A DNA stretch of 8,173 nucleotides from NCBI GenBank assembly GCA_037384225.1, contig JARROD010000202.1:1-8173 (forward strand). The letters run 5' to 3'. Under the pieces are notes generated by a model. That model made no database searches. It saw only the letters and a program-made list of their open reading frames with translations, and was not told the origin of the DNA. Source of the DNA: JARROD01 sp037384225. Its GTDB lineage: Bacteria; Pseudomonadota; Gammaproteobacteria; Pseudomonadales; Cellvibrionaceae. Positions 1 through 6,686 of this stretch are shown here, in pieces (the stretch's first letter is position 1; every line of letters starts with the position of its first letter). Position numbers and translations under genes: made by a program.

Positions 1-820
1 TGAGGTTCCCTGCTTCGCCCAGGCCTACGCTGGCCTCTGTGAGCAGTGAGTTGAGCATTTCCGGGCGTCGCCCAACAAGATTGAAGGCGTACTCAATATC
101 ACCCGGTCTGAACTGGTTCGTCGCTGCAAGGCGGGTATTCCACAGATCGGTCATGAATACAACGAAGTCACGGCCAAGCAGTGGGAATGGAGTGATATGG
201 GCACCTTAGAAGGGCTGCTTGGATTTGAGCACAAGATTCGCCAGCTTGTCGCGACTAGAGCCCGTAAATACCAGTCGAAGAGTATCAGAGGCTTGCCCCC
301 CGTTCAGGTGATCACGCGCAGCCTTGAGTGCGAACATCGTATTGATCCCTTTTTCGCTGTTGAGTGCGTGCTGGGCCTCATCAACAATCAGGACGATCAG
401 TTTCCCGGAGATTTGATGCAGCACGTCCAGGGCCCGGGTGAGGGTGACACCCGATGGCAACTGAGGTTTGCTGAAATCCCAGCTGAGGGTGCGGAGCAGG
501 CTGATCTTCTCGATGCCTGCCTTTTTGACGGCCTTGGTCAAAGAATTTTCGCACTCGACAAGCGCTTGGGAGATGGCGCCGGAAATCAAGTCTGCGGGGT
601 CAATCTCACGATTTGCCCACAGATCAACATATACAGGCAACCAACCACGCTTCTTGCACTCGGGAACGAGGTCGTTTCTCAGAAAGGTGCTTTTGCCCGT
701 GCGGCGGGGTGCAGCCAGAAACATGCCGGAGCTGTAGTCGGCCAGGGACTCGCCAGCCAAGTCTCGGACAAGGCTCTCGGACAATGCCTTGCGGCTGAAG
801 ATCGGGCGTGACGGATTCAC
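1..820 (-). pseudogene. P-loop ATPase gene interrupted by an in-frame stop (partial, runs off left edge)
   Basis: A minus-strand gene starts at GTG 820-818, with GGAGGA about six bases upstream. The product has a P-loop near residues 37-45 (A-P-R-R-T-G-K-S-T, with Ala for the usual first Gly) and a Walker B strand ending in D-E-A-Q near residues 146-149. A sensor-like T-G-S-S-R segment follows near residues 187-191. This order fits the broad ATPase_2/AAA-like family of ATP-binding proteins of uncertain role. After the residues K-Q-P-F a TAA codon lies at 208-206. The same frame then stays open for 68 more codons to the window edge and reads as ordinary protein (it begins G-A-H-I-T-P-F-P-L-L-G-R-D). 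In relatives this position typically reads P-F-Y-G, so one base change from a Tyr codon (TAC/TAT) explains the break. The gene is probably inactivated, unless the stop is a sequencing error. The ATPase core would survive as a 204-residue fragment lacking its C-terminal part. Biological role unknown. Confidence 0.75.
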
Positions 821-841
821 TGTCTATCCTCCAAATATCTG

Positions 842-884
842 TACCACTATAAATTATAGTGCACTGGTATAGAAAAAGGTATAG
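842..884 (-). promoter_or_regulatory. Promoter -10 inside a palindrome, with repeated CTATACC motifs
   Basis: Just upstream of the ATPase start, 845-861 is a perfect palindrome: CACTATAA and TTATAGTG around one central base. Its minus-strand copy contains a consensus TATAAT at 858-853, about 33 bases before the GTG. No good -35 hexamer lies 16-18 bases further upstream. Outer arms TACCA (842-846) and TGGTA (865-869) extend the symmetry. GGTATAG (CTATACC on the minus strand) occurs twice, at 866-872 and 878-884, spaced 12 bp. A symmetric site over a -10 box is the usual layout of a repressor operator. The regulator is not visible here. Inference, moderate. Confidence 0.4.
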
Positions 885-1189
885 CGGTAGGTGGCATGGC
901 CCGGTCAGACAATGCCGATGTTCCCATGGAGGCGCTCTGAACCTGAATGATTCGTAGCCCCGCATCGCGCACCAAAGCCCTTCCCAACCCATTATTTTGT
1001 TACGAGTAAGTTCGGGAAAGCCTTTGAGAGAGGAAACAACAAAAGTTTAATATGTGACAAATGTTGTTTTAGAGTTAAACATTGTCAATTGGTCGCACTA
1101 AGGCCATTACGCATAGGGGTTAAGGGGCGAAGAACAGCTTTCCGCGTTGGAATTGATACAAGGGCTCGACGGGCTGAGATAAGCGGGCG
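885..1189. other. Gene-free spacer
   Basis: This stretch lies between the interrupted ATPase gene and the 3' end of the alpha/beta hydrolase gene. No reading frame with convincing protein character, no tRNA-like fold and no clear intrinsic terminator (G+C-rich stem followed by a T run) was found on either strand. Its only notable content is the A+T-rich inverted-repeat nest listed separately. As the ATPase gene reads away from it and the hydrolase gene ends at its right side, it should contain that transcript's termination point, but none could be picked out. Confidence 0.5.
1034..1087. repeat. Nested, interleaved A+T-rich inverted repeats
   Basis: Three inverted pairs overlap: AAACAACA (1034-1041) with TGTTGTTT (1062-1069); GTTTAA (1045-1050) with TTAAAC (1075-1080); and TGACAA (1055-1060) with TTGTCA (1082-1087). 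The last pair extends inward by TGTT (1062-1065) against AACA (1078-1081), after a one-base bulge at 1061. The pairs are mutually exclusive as hairpins, so this could be a protein-binding region, a recombination-site remnant or chance in A+T-rich DNA. Function not known. Confidence 0.3.
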
Positions 1190-2014
1190 CTAAGTGCCCC
1201 CGTTCCCTGGATTTTTCCGTCGCAAACTCGTGCTGGCAATGGGGCTCGCATCGAGCAGGCGGTCGATGAGCCACTGTGGGTCGTCGAGGGGCAGGTCGTG
1301 GCCGGCGTCGGGATGCTCGGCCAACGTCAGGCGCCAGCGCCGGGCCAGCTGTCGCGAGGCGTTTGGGTTGACCAGGCGATCCCGAGCGCTGACAAGCAGA
1401 TACAGCCGTCGCGCGGTCGCGGGTCGTCTTGAACGGAAGCAAGCCGCTGCGTATAGCTGGCGCAATAGGTTGCCCGGCCGGGGGTGGGCCTGGCGCGCCA
1501 GCGCCACCCAGTGTCGCTCCAGGCTGTCGGGATCGGATTGCAGCTGCGTGGTGAAGCGGCGCACCCAGTGTTCGCGCGCGGCCAGGGTCCACCCGCCCCA
1601 CACCAGCAACGACAACAGCGCCGAGGGCCGCAGCCGCAGCCAGGGCGAACTGATGCGCCCGACGCTGATGTTAATGGCGAGTGCCTGCAGCACTTCGTCC
1701 GGGTGGCGATTGAGCCAGTCGACGGCAACCATGCCCCCCATCGACAGTCCCAGCAGGCGGTATGGTGGGTGCAGTCCGCAGGCGCGCAGGTGCGCACGGT
1801 AGTCGTCGGTAGCGGCGGCGATGGTGTGCGGGCTCTTTTCGCCATGGCGACTGCCGTTGCCCGCCAGGTCGACAGGCATCACCGGGGCGAGGGGAAACGC
1901 TTCCCTCAGCCGCAGGGGCAGGTCCCCCCAGTGGCGCGTATCGCGCCCCAGGCCCCGCAGCAGGATCCAGGGCGTGCTTTCCCGTTCGGTCATGGATTCA
2001 AGTCTCACCCGCAT
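1190..2014 (-). CDS. Alpha/beta-fold hydrolase
   Basis: Predicted serine hydrolase of the alpha/beta fold, up to 274 residues, probably cytosolic since no signal peptide is seen. The nucleophile elbow is G-L-S-M-G-G with Ser91. Asp212 (S-A-R-D-R) and His239 (D-A-G-H-D) complete a canonical triad in the right order and spacing. The oxyanion dipeptide that commonly reads H-G is R-G here (residues 20-21), which is a mild oddity. Substrate unknown; the family includes esterases, lipases, thioesterases and C-C hydrolases. The ATG at 2014 overlaps the end of the M14 peptidase gene by 17 bases. A second in-frame ATG at 1993 starts four bases after that stop and has GGTGAG ten bases upstream, so the true start may be 1993. 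Either way the two genes are tightly packed and probably translationally coupled. It is the last gene of the minus-strand cluster and very G+C-rich. Confidence 0.85.
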   Translation of the reverse strand: MRVRLESMTERESTPWILLRGLGRDTRHWGDLPLRLREAFPLAPVMPVDLAGNGSRHGEKSPHTIAAATDDYRAHLRACGLHPPYRLLGLSMGGMVAVDWLNRHPDEVLQALAINISVGRISSPWLRLRPSALLSLLVWGGWTLAAREHWVRRFTTQLQSDPDSLERHWVALARQAHPRPGNLLRQLYAAACFRSRRPATARRLYLLVSARDRLVNPNASRQLARRWRLTLAEHPDAGHDLPLDDPQWLIDRLLDASPIASTSLRRKNPGNGGT

Positions 2015-3068
2015 ACCAGTGTTTGCGCCCCATGCGCCTCAATCGCTCGCGTTGGGCCCCGGAGGGCAACCAGTGCTGGTGGGCCGCCGCGGCGTGCCAC
2101 AGCCACTCCAGCAACACCGTGTGACGGCGCAGCACGCGCTGCACCCGGTGCGGCTTGACCGGGTGAAAAAGTCCGGCGAAGGCCAGCAGTTGCAGGGGGT
2201 TTTTCTTCACCCAGCGCCAGGAGCCCATTTCCAGGGTCAGCGGCAGCAGCAGGCGATTGTGCGCACAGGATCTTTGGTAAAGATAATCCCAAAGGTCGCC
2301 GTGGCACAGGTAATGGTGGCTCTGGGGCTCAAACAGGTAGTTGTGGTGCGGGTGGCTGCGGCGCAGCAGCCGCTGCAAGGCGTAGTATTCCGGGAGGTGG
2401 GGCACCGGCCGGCGGCTGCCCGCCAGGGGAAACCACAGGCGATCGGCAAAGCCGAAGCCCGAGTGAATGTCCAGCGCCAACGTCAGGGGGGCCTCGCTGT
2501 TGACGCTCTCCACCAGTTCGCACAGCGCCCGGGCCTCGGCTTCCAGGGGAGCACCGCGGCGGCCACGGTACCAGGGCAGATGTCGGCTCAGATGCTGCCC
2601 GCCCAGCGGCCAACGCACCGGGTCGACGGCGTCCAGGGGGGCGTTGCGCATCAGGTCCACGCCATTGCCGTTGCTGCGGGTCTGGTGCCGTACCCCCACG
2701 GGATTGACCACCGGCACGAATACCAGCCGCACGCGGTCCAACATCTGCCGCAGAGCCTCGTCCCAGGTCAAACGACGCAGCAGGGATTCCAGGTAGGCCA
2801 GAACCACCTGGGCTCCGATGCGCTCCACGCCGTGCACACCGCCGAGGATCACGACTGTCGGTAGTCGGGGCGAACGCCCGCCCAGGAACACCGCCTCCAG
2901 TGGGTAGCGGCGCTCACCATCGGCGACAATGCCCAACCGTTTCGAGCGCAGGCCCGGTGTTTGCAGTCGCAACAGGCGCTGCAGTTGGCGAAGCTCTGGC
3001 AGGAGCCAGTTGAGTGTCGCGTACTCGGTTTCTGGGTGTTGCGCTGGCATTACCGGTTCTGGTTTCAC
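1998..3068 (-). CDS. M14-family zinc carboxypeptidase-like protein
   Basis: A 356-residue protein with the M14 metallopeptidase signature. Zinc ligands are His79 and Glu82 (G-G-V-H-G-V-E) and His202 (D-I-H-S-G-F-G). The substrate-anchoring region N-P-V-G-V-R (122-127) leads into N-G-N-G-V-D-L-M-R-N (133-142). The catalytic glutamate is Glu280 in T-L-E-M-G. All core residues are present, so it should be an active hydrolase of a C-terminal amino acid or a related amide; the real substrate is unknown. No signal peptide or membrane segment is evident, which argues for a cytoplasmic role. The start is GTG 3068; an alternative ATG lies at 3050, and neither has a strong Shine-Dalgarno. It sits 79 bases after the OlsF-like gene and overlaps the hydrolase gene. 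Whether it belongs functionally to the lipid genes upstream is open. Base composition is clearly richer in G+C than the phosphatase and glycosyltransferase genes. Confidence 0.85.
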   Translation of the reverse strand: MKPEPVMPAQHPETEYATLNWLLPELRQLQRLLRLQTPGLRSKRLGIVADGERRYPLEAVFLGGRSPRLPTVVILGGVHGVERIGAQVVLAYLESLLRRLTWDEALRQMLDRVRLVFVPVVNPVGVRHQTRSNGNGVDLMRNAPLDAVDPVRWPLGGQHLSRHLPWYRGRRGAPLEAEARALCELVESVNSEAPLTLALDIHSGFGFADRLWFPLAGSRRPVPHLPEYYALQRLLRRSHPHHNYLFEPQSHHYLCHGDLWDYLYQRSCAHNRLLLPLTLEMGSWRWVKKNPLQLLAFAGLFHPVKPHRVQRVLRRHTVLLEWLWHAAAAHQHWLPSGAQRERLRRMGRKHWYAGET

Positions 3069-3147
3069 TTAGCTGTGGATCGCTTCTCTTCGCGGGTGCG
3101 CGATACAAGTTCACGGAGGCTATCACCCGCTGCCACGATAAACGGCG

Positions 3148-4845
3148 CTACGCAGCGAGGTTCTCGCTGATATAGCGTTTACGTCTGGACGTTTTGAGGT
3201 AAGCCAGATCCACCAGAATCAATCCGTCGATGCAGTCGCCGAAGTCCTTGTCGACGTTGAAGTCGAAGAACTGCACTCCGCCCGGCTCACAGAGTTCCGA
3301 ATATTGTTTATAGAGTGTGGGCACGCTCTGCCCCATGGTGGCCAGATCCCTTTTCAAGGATGCGAAATCCTCCGGTATAGTTGAGGAGTTGACCTGATAG
3401 GGGGTGCGCCCCTTCACCAGCGGCGTCTCGGCACCGTAGTGGGTGCGATAGTAATTGACCATCAGATCCTTGGCCGTGGCGGGAAAGGCACCCGACAGGC
3501 TGACCGGCCCGAACAGGTAGCGGAGGTTCGGTCGCGCGCGTAGGTAGGCACCGATGCCGTACCAGAGGTAGTCGAGGCTGCGTTTGCTCCAGTACCGCGG
3601 CTGAACAAAACTGCGTCCCAGCTCCAGCCCACGCTCGAAGTAGTCGGTAAATTCGGGTGCGAAATCGAACAGCGTCTGGGTGTAAAGCGGCGGTTGGCAC
3701 TGTCCTTCTCGCAGCAGTCGCGCGACCGGCGCCACCCGGTAGGCGCCGACGATCTCCAGCTCGCTCTCGTCCCAGAGCACAATGTGTTCGTAGTCGCGAT
3801 CGTAGCCGTCGGTGTCGCGGCGCAGACCCGTGCCCTCTTTAACGTGTCGAAAAGTCAGTTCCCGCAGCCGGCCGATCTCACGCATGATCGCTGAGTTCGG
3901 GCTGTAGTGGTACAGGCAGATCTGCATGCCGTCGGCGGTACGACCGAGAGATTTACAGCGTTGGATTTCACGCTTGAGCGCCTGGCGGTTTTCCGGGTGA
4001 GCGATGGCTTCCTGGGCCTCGGCAAAGAGACTGGTGCGTTTGCCCTTGCCGATCTGGTAGACGTGGCTGCGAAACAGTTTTGACGTCCTGTTCACATCCA
4101 ACCCCAGGGTGCGCCACTCCTCCGGTGCCACCTGATGGCCGACTCGAATGTCCACGTGGTTATTGGCCTGCTTGAACATTTCGCGGATCAGCCACAATGT
4201 GGAGATCGGCTTGGCCAGCAATGACAGGCTGTAGAAGAACACCGAGTTGCGTCCGTCCACATAAATGGGCAGCACCGGCGCGTCAGCGCGGTCGGCGAAC
4301 CGAAGAAAACCGTTGTGCCAGTGGCCGTCCTTGATACCGGTGGGCCCGAAACGGGACACTTCGCCAGCCGGGAAGATGATCAGAGCGCCTTCAGTATCCA
4401 GATGATCGCGAATCGCACGCAGGTTCTCCCGAGCCGTGTGCCCGCCCATGTTATCCACCGGCAGCAACAGTGAGCGCAACGGCTGAATCTGATAGAGTAG
4501 TTCGTTGGCCACCACCTTCACGTCGCGGCGGATTTCCGCCACCATTTTCAGCAGCGCCAAGCCATCCAGACTGCCGATAGGATGGTTGGCCACTATTACC
4601 ACCCGCCCCTGCACCGGTATCCGTTCGCGGTGATGGTCGAGTATCTGGTAGCCAAAATTGAAATATTTCAGCGCCTGCTCGACAAAATCGAACCCTTCCA
4701 GATGCGGGTAGTTCTCTTCGAATTGTTTGAATTCACGCTCATGGCACAGGTGCCTCAAAAAGTACACCAGGGTTTTGCTGAGCACACTGGGTCGCGTGGC
4801 AGCGGCGGGAAACCGTTCTTCGATCATAGCATCGATACTGAACAA
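3148..4845 (-). CDS. olsF: OlsF-like bifunctional ornithine lipid synthase (O-acyltransferase + N-acyltransferase)
   Basis: A 565-residue fusion of two acyltransferases, the length and order known for OlsF (characterised in Serratia proteamaculans). The N-terminal part (about 75-250) is PlsC-like. It has N-H-P-I-G-S-L-D-G with His88 and Asp94, and F-P-A-G-E-V-S-R with Glu162. It should add the second, ester-linked acyl chain to lyso-ornithine lipid. The C-terminal part (about 320-540) is a GNAT-type domain like OlsB. It has E-I-V-G-A-Y-R-V at 364-371 and E-L-G-R-S-F-V at 408-414, and should N-acylate ornithine from 3-hydroxyacyl-ACP. Together they make a phosphorus-free membrane lipid at the inner membrane. 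The start is probably TTG 4845, because GGAGG lies eight bases upstream and an in-frame stop precedes it. An ATG at 4827 is the alternative (see the small leader ORF). It lies 131 bases after the glycosyltransferase gene. Activity could also involve another amino acid, as not all homologues are tested. Confidence 0.85.
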   Translation of the reverse strand: MFSIDAMIEERFPAAATRPSVLSKTLVYFLRHLCHEREFKQFEENYPHLEGFDFVEQALKYFNFGYQILDHHRERIPVQGRVVIVANHPIGSLDGLALLKMVAEIRRDVKVVANELLYQIQPLRSLLLPVDNMGGHTARENLRAIRDHLDTEGALIIFPAGEVSRFGPTGIKDGHWHNGFLRFADRADAPVLPIYVDGRNSVFFYSLSLLAKPISTLWLIREMFKQANNHVDIRVGHQVAPEEWRTLGLDVNRTSKLFRSHVYQIGKGKRTSLFAEAQEAIAHPENRQALKREIQRCKSLGRTADGMQICLYHYSPNSAIMREIGRLRELTFRHVKEGTGLRRDTDGYDRDYEHIVLWDESELEIVGAYRVAPVARLLREGQCQPPLYTQTLFDFAPEFTDYFERGLELGRSFVQPRYWSKRSLDYLWYGIGAYLRARPNLRYLFGPVSLSGAFPATAKDLMVNYYRTHYGAETPLVKGRTPYQVNSSTIPEDFASLKRDLATMGQSVPTLYKQYSELCEPGGVQFFDFNVDKDFGDCIDGLILVDLAYLKTSRRKRYISENLAA

Positions 4846-4907
4846 GGCTGTGGCCTCCGTTCGTCGTTTTTGTCAGGCGGCCGCCGGCAGCGGCTTACGT
4901 TGTTCAT
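4824..4907 (-). CDS. Possible 27-residue leader peptide overlapping the olsF start
   Basis: An ATG at 4907 is preceded by AAGAGGGG with a five-base gap, a stronger site than most in this window. The frame encodes 27 residues rich in Arg, Pro and Asn, and ends at TGA 4826-4824. That stop overlaps the in-frame ATG of the OlsF-like gene at 4827 as ATGA, a classical coupling arrangement. The ORF also runs across the GGAGG and TTG of the larger gene in another frame. It may be a translated leader that couples or gates olsF translation, or only a chance frame. There is no homology evidence. Confidence 0.35.
   Translation of the reverse strand: MNNVSRCRRPPDKNDERRPQPCSVSML
4854..4858 (-). promoter_or_regulatory. 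Ribosome binding site that favours a TTG start for the OlsF-like gene
   Basis: On the minus strand this reads GGAGG, followed by eight bases and then TTG at 4845-4843. The next in-frame ATG (4827) is 26 bases away, too far for this site. Spacing therefore selects the TTG and adds six residues to the protein. It also lies inside the small leader ORF, so a ribosome translating that ORF would cover it. Confidence 0.6.
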
Positions 4908-4976
4908 GGCATCCCCTCTTGTCGATCTTCACCTCAGACTAGCAGGGGGACATGTCGGATAAATGAAGGTTTGACG

Positions 4977-6107
4977 TCAGTTTGGTGACAATGCTGCAAA
5001 GTTGGCAATCTGTGGTGACCTGACCTGGGGCCACAAGGCTTTGACCAGTTCGCTGGAGTCAGACCAGTCGCCTTCCAGTATCCACTGGACAATCGCTTTG
5101 GCGACGTTGGGGTAAATGATCTGTTTGGATTCCCAGCTATCGAGCCAGGCTCGAATCCTGTCGCCGCACAACTGTTTCATTGTCATACCCAATTGCAACT
5201 GCTCCAGGGCAAAGGCATTGGAAAGCTGCTCCATCTGACCATATAGAGGTTTTACCAAGAGTTTTTTTCCCAACTGCAGGGCTTCACTGGCGAGTTCAAA
5301 GCCGGCGTTACAAATAACGCCGGCCGAGGAGTTCAAGTCCCTTTGAAAACCATCCCGGCTCAGTGGTCGCAGCTGAATATGGCCCAGATCCTTCGCATCC
5401 GGGAAGTCGCCATAGTAATAAAACTTATAATCTTCAAAGGGTTGCAATAACTCGATTACTCTGGCTTGTGATTCAAAACCCAGGTAGACAATGATTTTGC
5501 GCGATTCCTGTGCGACAGCATCGAGGGGCTGGAATGGGGGAGTGTCGGCGATGGGCGGCAAAATATTCTGGTCAAAATGGTGCCAGTGCAGGCCCAAGGG
5601 AATGTTGACCGGGGCGAACCGACGCATGATCAGTCGCGACCCCCAGTTATCGCCTTGCATCGGAATATACGAGTTGAAAGCGTATTGATGGCCGACGCCA
5701 ATAGAGGTCTTGCCCGCCAGCTTAGCAGCCCAGGCCGTAATGGGTTCAAAGTCGGTCACAACCAGGTCATAATCGCTGAGATCCAGATCGTGGATGTCCC
5801 GCCAGAAGCGCATAAGCCTGTTGTTGCGGAAGGTGCGCAGCGGGCTAATTCGACCTTCATGGTGCCAAAAGGTAAGGCCGGAATAACATTTCCAATCGTT
5901 AAAAATATCCATATCGAAAAATTTTCCCCTGGACCTGCCGGAGAACAGGTAGTCCACATTGGCACCGACCCTGGAAAACTCCTTACCGATTGCTCGCGCT
6001 CGGGTGATATGGCCGTTGCCGGTAGCCTGAATACCGTAAAGGATCTTCATAGTCTGGAAGCGCCTGTTAACAAAGGGCGTTTGAAATAACGGCTTGCTTT
6101 CACCCAT
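4977..6107 (-). CDS. MJ1255/VC2487-type glycosyltransferase (GT28-like, GT-B fold)
   Basis: Predicted GT-B glycosyltransferase of up to 376 residues. The N-terminal glycine-rich loop reads Q-A-T-G-N-G-H-I-T-R-A (27-37), the start of the acceptor domain in this family and in MurG and MGDG-synthase relatives. The C-terminal half holds the nucleotide-sugar site C-N-A-G-F-E-L-A-S-E-A-L-Q-L-G, followed by K-P-L-Y-G-Q-M-E-Q, with the usual Glu-Ala-Leu-x-x-Gly and closing Gln. No membrane spans are evident, so a peripheral membrane enzyme is likely. Donor and acceptor are unknown. With a PAP2 phosphatase 20 bases upstream and a lipid synthase downstream, a lipid acceptor such as diacylglycerol is a reasonable inference. 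The ATG at 6107 has GGAAAG seven bases upstream. The family normally begins with M-K-I-L-Y-G, which is Met20 here (ATG 6050, no clear ribosome site), so the first 19 residues may not be translated. Confidence 0.85.
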   Translation of the reverse strand: MGESKPLFQTPFVNRRFQTMKILYGIQATGNGHITRARAIGKEFSRVGANVDYLFSGRSRGKFFDMDIFNDWKCYSGLTFWHHEGRISPLRTFRNNRLMRFWRDIHDLDLSDYDLVVTDFEPITAWAAKLAGKTSIGVGHQYAFNSYIPMQGDNWGSRLIMRRFAPVNIPLGLHWHHFDQNILPPIADTPPFQPLDAVAQESRKIIVYLGFESQARVIELLQPFEDYKFYYYGDFPDAKDLGHIQLRPLSRDGFQRDLNSSAGVICNAGFELASEALQLGKKLLVKPLYGQMEQLSNAFALEQLQLGMTMKQLCGDRIRAWLDSWESKQIIYPNVAKAIVQWILEGDWSDSSELVKALWPQVRSPQIANFAALSPN

Positions 6108-6127
6108 CCTGGAACTTTCCGCACTTT

Positions 6128-6643
6128 TTAGAATGCCAGCGAAAGGACGAAAAGGGCGAGTGAGTGGCCGAGCAGGGCGCCGGCTAGAATATCGCTAGGA
6201 AAGTGTACGCCGAGCATTATCCGGGACGCCCCTACGGCACAAGCCCAGGGGTAGAGGAGCCAGCTCAGCAAGGGGAAGGTGAAGCTCATAATTCCAACAG
6301 TCAGGAATGCGGCGGAAGTGTGTCCCGATGGAAAGCTAAACTGGTCTGAGGGCTGGATAATGCTTTGGAAACCGGGAATTGCCTGTGGTGGGCGATTGCG
6401 GCGGAAACGTTGTTTGGTGGCGAAATATACGGATCTTTCTACCGCAAATCCCAGTGCCAGAAGGTTTACCATGCTCCCGTAGTCATAGCATGCGAGCAGG
6501 AGGGCGTTGAAGATATAGAGGTGTCCATCGGCAGATCTGGATATACAGCGGCTGAGAGTGATAAGCAGATCCCGATGCTTGCGGCGCAGGCACCATTGAA
6601 ATGTCAGCAGATCGTAATGCTGAATGCTTTGTAATAGTCGCAT
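6128..6643 (-). CDS. PAP2-family membrane phosphatase
   Basis: A 171-residue integral membrane phosphatase of the PAP2 type. All three signature motifs are present: K-x6-R-P with Lys77, Arg84 and Pro85; P-S-G-H at 105-108; and S-R-x5-H-x3-D with Ser140, Arg141, His147 and Asp151. Hydrophobic stretches around residues 43-66, 110-135 and 152-171 are consistent with several membrane passes. The family dephosphorylates phosphatidic acid, other lipid phosphates or undecaprenyl pyrophosphate. With the glycosyltransferase and ornithine-lipid synthase that follow, release of diacylglycerol from phosphatidate is the favoured inference, but undecaprenyl pyrophosphate cannot be excluded. The start ATG 6643 has AGGAGGG seven bases upstream, the strongest ribosome site in the window. 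It is the first gene of the cluster, directly behind the Pho-box-like control region. Confidence 0.92.
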   Translation of the reverse strand: MRLLQSIQHYDLLTFQWCLRRKHRDLLITLSRCISRSADGHLYIFNALLLACYDYGSMVNLLALGFAVERSVYFATKQRFRRNRPPQAIPGFQSIIQPSDQFSFPSGHTSAAFLTVGIMSFTFPLLSWLLYPWACAVGASRIMLGVHFPSDILAGALLGHSLALFVLSLAF

Positions 6644-6655
6644 TCTACTGCCCTC

Positions 6656-6677
6656 CTAATATGAAGCTTCACATTAG
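6656..6677. promoter_or_regulatory. 22-bp near-perfect palindrome between the -10 box and the ribosome binding site
   Basis: The arms CTAATATGAAG (6656-6666) and CTTCACATTAG (6667-6677) are reverse complements except for one position. The site overlaps the -10 hexamer on one side and the AGGAGGG of the PAP2 gene by two bases on the other. It would cover the expected transcription start. It could be a repressor operator adding a second layer over the Pho boxes. Only part of it would be transcribed, so an RNA hairpin is less likely. Confidence 0.45.
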
Positions 6678-6678
6678 A
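6673..6678 (-). promoter_or_regulatory. -10 element of the PAP2 operon promoter
   Basis: On the minus strand this is TCTAAT, five of six matches to TATAAT, eight bases after the last Pho-box repeat. The hexamer 17 bases upstream of it (TCATTT, 6701-6696) is a poor -35, which fits dependence on an activator. Transcription would begin near 6666, giving a leader of about 20 bases before the ATG at 6643. Confidence 0.45.
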
Positions 6679-6686
6679 AGCACAAT

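Noticed and set aside
1045..1080. GTTTAA and GTTAAAC as integron attC-like core sites
   Set aside because: Only one end fits the GTTRRRY core; the other does not fit RYYYAAC, the spacing is too short, and no integrase or cassette array is visible.
1194..2864. Long plus-strand open frames opposite the hydrolase and M14 peptidase genes
   Set aside because: They are antisense to two genes with complete catalytic motifs, lie in very G+C-rich DNA where stop codons are rare, and their translations show no recognisable motif.
4963..4985. GTCA-containing stretch near the end of the glycosyltransferase gene as a second Pho box before olsF
   Set aside because: The repeats are not in 11-bp phase (the two GTCA copies are 14 bases apart), and the second 7-mer matches poorly.
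5577..6089. Plus-strand frame of about 170 codons opposite the glycosyltransferase
   Set aside because: It is fully antisense to a gene with clear family motifs, and no ribosome site or protein-like pattern supports it.
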